Positions 33,139 to 40,225 of a DNA stretch of 64,000 nucleotides are shown one piece after another; within the stretch, counting starts at the first letter, position 1; the number at the start of each line of letters is the position of its first letter. Under the pieces are notes generated by a model. That model made no database searches. It saw only the letters and a program-made list of their open reading frames with translations, and was not told the origin of the DNA. This DNA is from Rhizobium laguerreae (lineage in GTDB: Bacteria; Pseudomonadota; Alphaproteobacteria; Rhizobiales; Rhizobiaceae): contig NZ_MRDM01000017.1 in assembly GCF_002008165.1 (NCBI RefSeq), positions 310,749-374,748 of the forward strand. Reading direction: 5' to 3'. The position numbers were made by a program, and so were the translations under genes.

Positions 33139-33294
33139 TCACCAGAAGAATTGCGGCACGCTCGCTGCGCCTTTGATCTTTTTGCGCTCGCGAACGGCGG
33201 CCATGTCCCTTTCCAGCGCGCGATATGTCGCGAGTTCGGCTTCAAGGCGCTTATAGATCGGCAGACACTTTTGACCTCTCAGCGAGTCTATCAA
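33139..33294 (-). CDS. Small basic hypothetical protein (51 aa)
   Basis: Starts at TTG 33294 inside the end of the preceding small gene, in another frame (44-bp overlap). The product is helical and basic (LPIYKRLEAELATYRALERDMAAVRERKK), ending SVPQFFW. The sequence looks coding but the start is weak. Unknown function. Confidence 0.4.
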   Translation of the reverse strand: MIDSLRGQKCLPIYKRLEAELATYRALERDMAAVRERKKIKGAASVPQFFW

Positions 33295-33406
33295 GCGCCC
33301 GCTCAATGCGTTTCGCCGTGATCGGCTTGTCCCGTCGGTGCGTGACCGTCGGCAAGTTTTGAGTATCCAGGACCGAGGTCCTGCTACGTTGCGAAACCTT
33401 GCTCAT
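33251..33406 (-). CDS. Small basic hypothetical protein (51 aa) downstream of LSR2
   Basis: ATG 33406 follows AAGGAGG by 7 nt. The product (MSKVSQRSRTSVLDTQNLPT...) is basic, with a helical C-terminal half (AKRIERALDRLAERSK). It lies 71 nt downstream of the LSR2 stop and may be co-transcribed with it. Unknown; DNA-binding or directionality factor roles are possible because of size, charge and place. Confidence 0.5.
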   Translation of the reverse strand: MSKVSQRSRTSVLDTQNLPTVTHRRDKPITAKRIERALDRLAERSKVSADL

Positions 33407-33477
33407 GCCAATCCTCCTTGAGCATCTCATGGGATATGTGTTGCTCAGTCTGCGGAAAGGAATGGCATGGAAAGCCG

Positions 33478-35283
33478 TTATAGGTCTCGGGGATGCCCTG
33501 TCGCTTTCGACGGTCTGATCTCACGAACTAGATCATTATCAGGCTTGGGCTGGCGGGGATCACCGCTAAGGTATTCAAGGATTGCGTCGCGAAGTGAGAC
33601 CTGCCAGTTTCCGAAATCGATCAAACCTGGCGAATCCAGTCGGCGATAAAGACCACGACGGTCCTCCGCTACCAACGTTACAACCCCCCAGCCGCGAGAG
33701 GCCTTCACGGGGGCACCTTCCTCGGCAAGAAATGGTTTAAGCCAGCTGGTAACTGCTAGAGAGAGCTTGCCATCCTCATCGCGGGTGACGCTGATAGATT
33801 TTATAAGCTCTCGCACGATCCGGGGCAGCTCTCCCATTTCGTCCAGCATGTAAAGCGCCATCTCCAGCTTCGGCCTATAAGCGCTGAGACGTTCCGCAAA
33901 GCTAGCAATGCTAGCGGGATTGACGATAATCCGCCTTTCCGGGGGTAGGGAGGTCAACTCTTCTTCGAGCCGGTCCCGTTCCTCTCCTTGTTCCTTCATC
34001 TTGGCTGAAAGCGTCGCAGCGTCACCGACATCGTTGAGGATTAACTCCAGCAGGCGTCCATTTTTCTTCTGAATGTCCGCGAGACGCGCTTTGATCTGCG
34101 TCTGGCGACGGCCTTCATGCGCGGCTTCGGCCTGGCGTTGTTCCATGTGGGCTTTGGCATAGGCTTGGATTTGAGCGGGGGAGGCAAGCTCGCGGGTGAG
34201 GCTGTCGATAACTAAAGCCTCCACTTCCTCAAGATAGAAGGTCTTTGGGTTAGGGCAGGCGCCGCTGTTCGTATGAGCGGAGCATCGCAGTCTAGTCCGG
34301 TTTGACTTGTCCACGCCGGAAACCGACATGCCTGCGCCACACGCCTTGCACTTGATGAGACCGGAAAGCAATCTCTTTGGGCGGCGTTGGGCGACCATGT
34401 TGTCAGGACGGCGTTTGTGCGCCCGTTCGGTCAACTGCGCCTGCACTGCCCTGAAAAGCTCATCCGAGATGATACGAAGTTCAGGAGCATCGGCGGCTTG
34501 CCGTTCATTAGCGGGGTTGGCCCGACTCACACGTTTGCCCGTGTCGGGGTCCTTCACCATTTGGTTCTTATTCCACACGATCCGTCCGACATACTGAGAA
34601 TTGCGGAGGATGCCGGAACCGCGCTCCTCCGCTCCGATGAGTGCAGAGGGTGTCCAAAGCTTCCCCCTCGGCGGCTTTACGCCCTCCCCATTGAGCATCT
34701 TGCAAATGGATTTTGGTGATCGTCCCCGTTCGTATTCAGTGAAAATTCGCCTCACGATCTCCGCCTCGCTTTCAACAATGCGAGGTTTGCCAGGATTTGA
34801 TGGGTCGGGTTGATATGCGAACGCCTTTCCGCCCGCTGAAAGGCCTTGTTTGAGAAGGCCACTCATTCCGCGCCGGACTTTATGAACGTTGTCCTCACGG
34901 AATAGCTGAGCGAATAGGCCACGCATTCCAACGGTCATGGTACTTGCCTCACCCCCATGAACTTCGATGATTTTGCAGCCGATAAACTGAAGCCGCTTGT
35001 ACATTCCAGCTAAGTCGTGCATGTCGCGGGAAAGGCGATCCAGAGCCTCAACTATGATTATCTGGAACAAACCGGCTTGTGCGTCGCCCAGTAGCCTCTG
35101 AATACCATCGCGCCCATGCAGCGAAGCTCCGGACTTGGCCTTGTCCGCATAACGCGCCACCACATGATATCCTTCGCGCTTAGCGAACGCATCACAGAGG
35201 TCGGTTTGGTCCTGGGTCGACCGTTCATTTTGTAAGTCTGTGGAAAAGCGGCCGTAGATGGCTGCTCGCGGTCCGTGGGTCAT
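33478..35283 (-). CDS. Large serine recombinase (LSR2)
   Basis: 601 aa from ATG 35283 (a TTG five codons earlier is open too). Resolvase domain with catalytic Ser in YGRFSTDLQ (about residue 14), recombinase domain (about 150-270), zinc ribbon with CKACGAGM..CSAH..GACPN (about 315-355), coiled coil (about 385-460). Same domain plan as LSR1 but clearly diverged. Its C-terminal 'LVAEDRRGLYRRL' is encoded by DNA that contains the att core (33658-33674), unlike LSR1, whose matching VAE leads into the tRNA. If two elements are in tandem, everything after VAE here would be the original LSR1 tail. Confidence 0.9.
   Translation of the reverse strand: MTHGPRAAIYGRFSTDLQNERSTQDQTDLCDAFAKREGYHVVARYADKAKSGASLHGRDGIQRLLGDAQAGLFQIIIVEALDRLSRDMHDLAGMYKRLQFIGCKIIEVHGGEASTMTVGMRGLFAQLFREDNVHKVRRGMSGLLKQGLSAGGKAFAYQPDPSNPGKPRIVESEAEIVRRIFTEYERGRSPKSICKMLNGEGVKPPRGKLWTPSALIGAEERGSGILRNSQYVGRIVWNKNQMVKDPDTGKRVSRANPANERQAADAPELRIISDELFRAVQAQLTERAHKRRPDNMVAQRRPKRLLSGLIKCKACGAGMSVSGVDKSNRTRLRCSAHTNSGACPNPKTFYLEEVEALVIDSLTRELASPAQIQAYAKAHMEQRQAEAAHEGRRQTQIKARLADIQKKNGRLLELILNDVGDAATLSAKMKEQGEERDRLEEELTSLPPERRIIVNPASIASFAERLSAYRPKLEMALYMLDEMGELPRIVRELIKSISVTRDEDGKLSLAVTSWLKPFLAEEGAPVKASRGWGVVTLVAEDRRGLYRRLDSPGLIDFGNWQVSLRDAILEYLSGDPRQPKPDNDLVREIRPSKATGHPRDL
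33658..33674. other. Internal att-core copy inside LSR2
   Basis: ACGGTCCTCCGCTACCA, identical over 17 bp to 49016-49032 and sharing 13 bp (TCCTCCGCTACCA) with the tRNA 3' end at 6028-6040. It encodes (minus strand) VAEDR of LSR2. It is either an att site between two tandem elements or a family feature in which attP is embedded in the recombinase gene. Confidence 0.6.
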
Positions 35284-35440
35284 GGATGACGTCCCCAAAG
35301 TTTGGCCTGTTCTCGATCCCGCTATCTGGCCCTTTCAGGTTCGCCGCCTAATGCCTAAGAGCGTGCAACTGCCAGGACGGAATGGGAGATATCGCAGTAG
35401 GTTACTTGCGTCGCTTCACTTGTCTCGCGCAGTGACGACC

Positions 35441-35608
35441 CTATGGATTTCCCGTTCTCTCAGATTGGTGGCACACGAAGTGGGCTTTTAGGATTTGAAG
35501 TAGCTCAGCATTCATAGATCGATCATTTGCACTGGCCGCTTCCCTTAGCTTCGTCTTGAGTGTGGTTGGAATTCTAACTCTCATCAAATCTACGGTATCG
35601 AAACTCAT
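35441..35608 (-). CDS. Arc-type ribbon-helix-helix regulator (55 aa)
   Basis: MSFDTVDLMRVRIPTTLKTKLREAA: beta strand then two helices, with 'NDRSMNAELLQIL' typical of Arc/Mnt. It is divergent from a second Arc-type gene at 35697 and lies upstream of LSR2 on the same strand. It probably represses the shared promoter region and may control LSR2. Confidence 0.7.
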   Translation of the reverse strand: MSFDTVDLMRVRIPTTLKTKLREAASANDRSMNAELLQILKAHFVCHQSERTGNP

Positions 35609-35625
35609 TTGCGCCTCACTGTATG

Positions 35626-35688
35626 CCCACGGTGGACCATGTGGATATTGCTGCGTAACTCCTTGAAGTCAACCCCACGGTGGACCAT
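35626..35688. promoter_or_regulatory. Duplicated 15-bp operators between two Arc-type genes
   Basis: CCCACGGTGGACCAT at 35626-35640 and again, exactly, at 35674-35688. Each holds a CCAC/GTGG inverted core. They occupy the 88-bp divergent promoter region, so they are the expected binding sites of one or both RHH proteins. Confidence 0.7.
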
Positions 35689-35696
35689 TATCGCGC

Positions 35697-36029
35697 ATGT
35701 CTAGAACCGATCCCCCCCTTCGAATACGACTGCCAGAGGCGCTAAAGGTGCAAATTCAATTGCTTGCAGTTGAAAACCGTCGCTCGATGAATGCTGAGAT
35801 TGTCGCGCGATTGGCGGCGAGCGTGAGGCAGCCTGAGGCGTCCGAGGATAACCAGAGCGCAGCTCTTCATGAAATCGAACGCCTGCGGACTGAGCTTCGG
35901 TCGGCGGAAAGTGAGCGAAGCGCTCACGCTATGCGCCTTCGCAAGCTTGAGTACGATATTGTGGCAACGAATGACAGCTACAAGGAGCTTTCGCTTAGGG
36001 TCGCCGCGTTAGAGAACCACGAGGAGTGA
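35697..36029 (+). CDS. Arc-type RHH regulator with coiled-coil tail (110 aa)
   Basis: N-terminal RHH domain (about 7-45): 'PLRIRLPEALKVQIQLLAVENRRSMNAEIVARLAAS'. From about 55 to 105 the chain is a heptad-like coiled coil (EIERLRTELRSAESERSAHAMRLRKLEYDI), longer than in classic Arc and suited to oligomer formation. It shares 'RSMNAE' with the divergent partner at 35441. Likely represses one or both arms of the divergent region. Confidence 0.75.
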   Translation: MSRTDPPLRIRLPEALKVQIQLLAVENRRSMNAEIVARLAASVRQPEASEDNQSAALHEIERLRTELRSAESERSAHAMRLRKLEYDIVATNDSYKELSLRVAALENHEE

Positions 36030-36058
36030 CCAATCTGTGGCAGTGAGCGATGCAGCGC

Positions 36059-36649
36059 TTAGAGCAGCTTTTGGTGCACGCGTTCTGCTAAGAAATAAAG
36101 GCCCTGAACCGTACAAAACACAATCGATGACGCGAAGAAGGTCATCCCGGCAAGGAAACTGCATTTTAGCCACCACGTAGCCCGGGCGGCAGTCTCGGGC
36201 TCGGAGACGGCGTTCATCACGGCGACTGCATTTCCAGCCAGGAGAGACCCGCCCACGCAGAAAAAGAACCCCAAAAATGAAACCATGGTGAGGTAGGCAA
36301 ACAAATATGAAAGGAAAACACGGAGCGAAATCTCGTTGTCCGCAGTATCTCCATTCACCGTGATGCTTACCTTAACGCCTGGCACTGCCTTGTCTAAGTC
36401 GCCGCCCGCGAACGCAACGACAGCCGCCAACGCGGCGATGAAGAACCCCGGGAGGCTTGAGAAAAACGGAATTAAATAGTCTGAGGCCGACTTGTCACCG
36501 ACAAGTTCAAGTTTTATCGGAAGCCATGCATACACCGCGCAGACCGCAACTGTGGTCGCAAGCGGAAGCGTCCAACGAAATAGATCAAGGGTCGGTCCTT
36601 TAACGGCCAGAAACGCAAACGGCCGCAAGAACTGATATGCTGAAGTCAC
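36059..36649 (-). CDS. Four-helix membrane protein of a two-gene module (196 aa)
   Basis: Starts at GTG 36649, overlapping the upstream stop (GTGA), with AAGGAG 6 nt before it; the two genes are thus translationally coupled. Four membrane helices: about 18-40, 55-80, 105-135 and 155-185; a short polar loop between helices 2 and 3 (GDLDKAVPGVKVSITVNGDTAD) and a basic end. No transporter motif. In size and topology it is like KwaA of Kiwa, but gene order is opposite and I see no sequence likeness that would prove a relation. Confidence 0.65.
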   Translation of the reverse strand: MTSAYQFLRPFAFLAVKGPTLDLFRWTLPLATTVAVCAVYAWLPIKLELVGDKSASDYLIPFFSSLPGFFIAALAAVVAFAGGDLDKAVPGVKVSITVNGDTADNEISLRVFLSYLFAYLTMVSFLGFFFCVGGSLLAGNAVAVMNAVSEPETAARATWWLKCSFLAGMTFFASSIVFCTVQGLYFLAERVHQKLL

Positions 36650-37617
36650 ACCGAGCGCTCCTTCAGAAGGATTTCAACTGCCCGTGATTGAAGCTGCGGC
36701 ACGATATCGTCGGGGGAAGCATTTGAGATAGGGGGATCAATGTTCCCGACCCGCCTCGTTTTCACATAAGCTTGCCCGATGATATTGCCAGTCTCCGCGT
36801 CAACGTCCACGCTGAATGACTTACCGTCTTTTTCAGGCTGCACGTAGATACGTGCAGTAGGATAGTCAGTCTTGTTCATTCTCGCTTCACCGAGGAGCGT
36901 CCCCCAGCGTTGTCCCTCGGGTAAATCCTTAGAAACGCGCACCTTCACCGAATACTCTTCAAGTTTGAGGAATGGGCTCTGTCCTAACGGTTCCTTTACA
37001 GTGGGTGAAACCAACTTCATGCCGAGAATTTTGCCATGCTCCAAGTCCTCGATAAGCCGGTCCGAGGGATACCCTCCCAAAGCAATATGCGGCTGATAGG
37101 TGATGTCCTTATTGATGCCTCCCGGTTTTTGATAAGTGAAGGCTTTCGGGTCCGCATCACAAGCCTGCCTGATTATGGTGTTTAGTGTCGCCTGTATCTT
37201 TTGAACCGGAACTGCGGGAATAGCCTCGATCAGCGTAAGATATGTGTTGGGAAAATCCCTTTGTTGCTTAGTCGAAATGAAGACGTGAGCAGATGCTCCG
37301 CTCCCTTCTTTTTCACCCTTTGCAATATGACGCGACGTCCTCACTTCATGATCCAGGTAGGTCGTATCCGGCGCGTTTCGATCAGACATCTCCAAGAGAA
37401 GCGTCATAATATCATTCGCTGCGTCTAAGTGAACTTCCTTCAAAATCGCGGTAATGGACCCCTTGTTGAACTTCTTTGATGGAGTTTTTTTGTTCTGGGC
37501 CGCCTTCAGCCAGTAGAAGGCCAGGTCAATCAAGTCCGGGTATGGTGCCTGCTGCGCGCGGCGCTGCACGGTAAGATCATAGAAGAGAAGGTCACGCGCG
37601 TCCTTTACAACTGCCAT
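36646..37617 (-). CDS. Soluble partner protein of the membrane module (323 aa), unknown
   Basis: Cytosolic alpha/beta protein with no signal peptide or membrane helix. It looks two-part: residues about 1-140 (MAVVKDARDLLFYDLTVQRRAQQ... with 'HEVRTSRHIAKGEKEGSGASAHVFIST') and about 140-320, rich in strands (YPTARIYVQPEKDGKSFSVDVDAETGNI). No nuclease, NTPase or TIR motif recognised. First gene of the coupled pair; its partner is a four-helix membrane protein. A soluble sensor plus membrane effector is a common defence plan, and the pair sits in a defence island, but the role is not shown. Confidence 0.6.
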   Translation of the reverse strand: MAVVKDARDLLFYDLTVQRRAQQAPYPDLIDLAFYWLKAAQNKKTPSKKFNKGSITAILKEVHLDAANDIMTLLLEMSDRNAPDTTYLDHEVRTSRHIAKGEKEGSGASAHVFISTKQQRDFPNTYLTLIEAIPAVPVQKIQATLNTIIRQACDADPKAFTYQKPGGINKDITYQPHIALGGYPSDRLIEDLEHGKILGMKLVSPTVKEPLGQSPFLKLEEYSVKVRVSKDLPEGQRWGTLLGEARMNKTDYPTARIYVQPEKDGKSFSVDVDAETGNIIGQAYVKTRRVGNIDPPISNASPDDIVPQLQSRAVEILLKERSV

Positions 37618-37813
37618 GTATTGCCCCGATGAATGAACTCAACCACTCATAAACGCTAATAGAACAGGGCGGTAGCCTGCCCGTTAGAAAGACACCGATC
37701 ATTTTTGACGCTCGCGACGGAGACCCTTGCCGCGCATGTCGTTGGTAATCCGCCATCCGCTGAACAGACTGTTCGACGGTAGTTTTGCTTACCACCACCA
37801 GACGTCTGTTCGA

Positions 37814-38197
37814 TTAATGTCTCGGCGCCCACGATAGAAGAGCACAATCGGAGTTAGAATATCGCCCGATCACCTCCTCAACATTGACGCCGCCAAAACC
37901 ATTTCGCGCTCGATAGCTCATAACGATGCTGTGTGTACCGTCCGCCGCGACGGGCGTGACTCTAGTTGAGACATGCTCAAAACGATCAGGTTCTCGAAGT
38001 GTCTCTTTAACGGCATCTTCCAGCGCAGGAAGCGCACCGTAATAATAATCAAGGCAATGAAATCCCGCCTGCTTCCTTTCCCTTTGCTCCTCGGCGCTTG
38101 GCTGTACGCAAAAAGATAAAATTGTCAAAACGAACAAAATTGCCGTGCCGCCGACGACGTAGGAACGGCATCCCGGTTTCGCAGCGCCTTCAGCCAT
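37814..38197 (-). CDS. Membrane-anchored hypothetical protein (127 aa)
   Basis: One N-terminal membrane helix (YVVGGTAILFVLTILSFCVQ, about 13-33) and an extracytoplasmic domain of about 90 residues ending 'RARNGFGGVNVEEVIGRYSNSDCALLSW'. Two cysteines may form a disulfide. The domain type is common in phage and plasmid regions of Proteobacteria, from memory, without known role. Divergent from the XRE regulator. Confidence 0.6.
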   Translation of the reverse strand: MAEGAAKPGCRSYVVGGTAILFVLTILSFCVQPSAEEQRERKQAGFHCLDYYYGALPALEDAVKETLREPDRFEHVSTRVTPVAADGTHSIVMSYRARNGFGGVNVEEVIGRYSNSDCALLSWAPRH

Positions 38198-38249
38198 GTG
38201 ATCCCCAAAAATTTGGTCTGTTCAGTAGCTATAGCTTGACGCCTTGCAA

Positions 38250-38265
38250 TTGCAATTAATTGCAA
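38250..38265. promoter_or_regulatory. Perfect 16-bp palindrome before the XRE gene
   Basis: TTGCAATTAATTGCAA, 63 nt upstream of the XRE start, just after TTGACG (38236-38241) that could be a -35 box. A dimeric HTH repressor bound here would block that promoter, so autoregulation is likely. A 14-bp core of the same palindrome also appears in the tyrosine recombinase gene (46435-46448). Confidence 0.5.
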
Positions 38266-38328
38266 ACATGTAATTTCATTCCATCACTGTTTTTCCTGCG
38301 TTCAGGCTAACTCCATCACGGAGGCTGC

Positions 38329-38667
38329 ATGAGCGATTTGCGTAAAACATTCGGGCTCTGTGTTAGGGCGTATAGACGGCGCCAAAATTTAACCCAGGAG
38401 GCCTTGGCTGAGCGTAGCGGGCTATCGCTTGATATGATTGCAAAAATCGAGGGTGGCTCCAGTGGAGCGAGCTTCACGACCATCGAGCAGCTCTCCAGCG
38501 CATTCTCTGTAGAGCCTGCGGCGCTTTTCAAAATAGACATAGACGATGGTAGGTTCAGTGAAAGCCTCGGCGATCTCGTTGCTCGCCTTTCTGCTCTATC
38601 CGATGAGGATATTGCCTGGGTCAAGGCGCTTCTTGATGTTGCGCTCAGACCAAGAGGGCGAGGTTAA
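38329..38667 (+). CDS. XRE-family helix-turn-helix regulator (112 aa)
   Basis: HTH domain at about 8-62: 'FGLCVRAYRRRQNLTQEALAERSGLSLDMIAKIEGGSSGASFTTIEQLSSAF', with the Gln-Glu-Leu recognition pattern of Cro/C1 proteins. The C-terminal 45 residues are helical, probably for dimers. It converges on the restriction operon. Controller proteins of this type time restriction and methylation in many RM systems, but those usually sit beside the promoter; here hsdR begins 7 kb away, so the target may be only its own promoter. Confidence 0.75.
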   Translation: MSDLRKTFGLCVRAYRRRQNLTQEALAERSGLSLDMIAKIEGGSSGASFTTIEQLSSAFSVEPAALFKIDIDDGRFSESLGDLVARLSALSDEDIAWVKALLDVALRPRGRG

Positions 38668-38804
38668 AGTTCGCATCTGCGGAGGCTCATGGTTTGGATG
38701 CCTGAGCCTAATCCACAGCCGTCGAGAAAACGCCGACGCTCTAATCGCCGTCGGACGAAAGTTAAGTGGCGCCAATCTGCTTTATTGAAAAATTCAGCAG
38801 CACA

Positions 38805-38820
38805 TTGTCGTTAACGACAA
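38805..38820. repeat. Perfect 16-bp palindrome TTGTCGTTAACGACAA
   Basis: Located between the convergent ends of the XRE gene and hsdS. It lacks a T-run, so a terminator is less likely than a protein-binding site. The rest of 38668-38890 shows no gene. Confidence 0.5.
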
Positions 38821-38890
38821 CGATATTGGCCTGCTTCAAAGCCGCTCCGTGAAATCGCTGTTTCGCGCCCGAAGTTGGTGATGAAAACCT

Positions 38891-40225
38891 TCATGCCGAC
38901 TTGGCTTTCTTCCCGCGTTTGGCCTTCGGCGCGGCTCTGCATTCGGCCTTGGTCCGTTCCAGCAACTCGCTGGCCGGCTCGTCGTCGGGGTCTTGCGGCA
39001 CAAGTTCGCCTCGGAATGCTTTGGCGAGAACAGCTTGATCGAGCCGGTCGACGAGCGTGCGAGCGCTGGTCGCCTCGGAAGCGAGGCTGTCGATCCACGA
39101 AAATGCAGTGCCGAGGCGCTTAGCAATTTCTGCTTGTTCTGACGGCGACGGGACCTCGATGGGAAGCGGCGCGATGTCACCATTGTTAATCTGCGGGACA
39201 TTGGAACCATTGCTGATTGAAGCCAAGTCTAGCTTTTGCATCCACCACCATAAAAAGTCTGCGGAGATAATCGTTGCAGTCAACACCATGAGATTTAGAT
39301 CGAGAGCACCGTCCGCCAACAATCTACGCTTCTTGTTGGTGGCTATGGCACCACCCCTCTTGGGAAAGGTAATCGAACCTGCAGCGACTATTCGTAGGCC
39401 GAGCGCGCCCGCATCCTCCCGTGACAACCTGAATTGGGAGGTACGAAGGCCGGTAAGATTGTCGGGCTCGTTCATGCTCGATACCTTGAACCATGGTATC
39501 TCGCCATTCGGCGACAACCGCTCCTCGATCCCTTTCGGCGTTTGTCCGCTGGCGATGTTCACGACCATGCCGAGAGTGGTGCTTTGCCACGCGGCTGCCG
39601 CGTTTTCTTCACGCCACGCCCGCGTGAGATCACCCCGGAACGCCGCGGCCAGAACGGACTCCTTGTATTTCTCAACGAGACGGGGGATGTGGTCGAGGTG
39701 ATCTCGCGCACGCTTGGTTTTGCTGGTGAGGCTGTCGATCTTCGCTACGATCCGCCGCTGTTCGGGGAATGGAGGAACAGGCAGGCTAAGTTCTGATAGG
39801 ATGGACGCGTTAGCGCCGGGCTGCGCCGTCCCTTTCGATACGGTTTGTATCTGTGACCAGTACTCATTCGATTGCATGAACGCCCACGCATATCGAGGGT
39901 CAACCTGCTTACCCAAGCGAACGCGAATAAGGTAAGAAGCAAAAACTGCCTTTTCCGGAACAGTGCCGATCAGGAAGCTCTTGCCAGTTGTTGCGCCTGT
40001 GCGAGCAATTACGATGTCACCAGCATCAAGGAGCGCGCGGTCGTCCGGCGCATCTGTGCACCGCGGGACGGTATCCCAGTTTACCTCTCCATTCTGGATG
40101 TCGGTTATACGCAACAGTTTCGGTCGCGTGCCGCCCATCGTAGACGCCGTTGTAAAGCCATACGTAATGCTATTCGAAACATCACCCAGGCTGGACGAAC
40201 TCCAATTGCTCGGTAACTCACTCAT
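38891..40225 (-). CDS. hsdS: Type I restriction-modification specificity subunit HsdS
   Basis: 444 aa with two target-recognition domains: first at about 5-155, second at about 212-375, each followed by a conserved helix (PPFPEQRRIVAKIDSLTSKTKRARDHL at about 152-178; PSPSEQAEIAKRLGTAFSWIDSL at about 365-388). Each domain reads half of a split DNA target, and HsdS holds HsdM and HsdR together. Its ATG overlaps the hsdM stop (ATGA). Both halves look intact. The C-terminus is very basic (KAKRGKKAKSA). Confidence 0.9.
   Translation of the reverse strand: MSELPSNWSSSSLGDVSNSITYGFTTASTMGGTRPKLLRITDIQNGEVNWDTVPRCTDAPDDRALLDAGDIVIARTGATTGKSFLIGTVPEKAVFASYLIRVRLGKQVDPRYAWAFMQSNEYWSQIQTVSKGTAQPGANASILSELSLPVPPFPEQRRIVAKIDSLTSKTKRARDHLDHIPRLVEKYKESVLAAAFRGDLTRAWREENAAAAWQSTTLGMVVNIASGQTPKGIEERLSPNGEIPWFKVSSMNEPDNLTGLRTSQFRLSREDAGALGLRIVAAGSITFPKRGGAIATNKKRRLLADGALDLNLMVLTATIISADFLWWWMQKLDLASISNGSNVPQINNGDIAPLPIEVPSPSEQAEIAKRLGTAFSWIDSLASEATSARTLVDRLDQAVLAKAFRGELVPQDPDDEPASELLERTKAECRAAPKAKRGKKAKSA

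Noticed and set aside
36059..37617. Calling the pair Kiwa
   Set aside because: Only size and membrane topology agree; order is reversed and no DUF4868-type similarity could be recognised by eye.
38329..38667. XRE protein as a classical controller (C) protein of the restriction system
   Set aside because: It is convergent with hsdS and 7 kb from the hsdR start, and no C-box-like repeat was seen before hsdR; a local autoregulator is safer.
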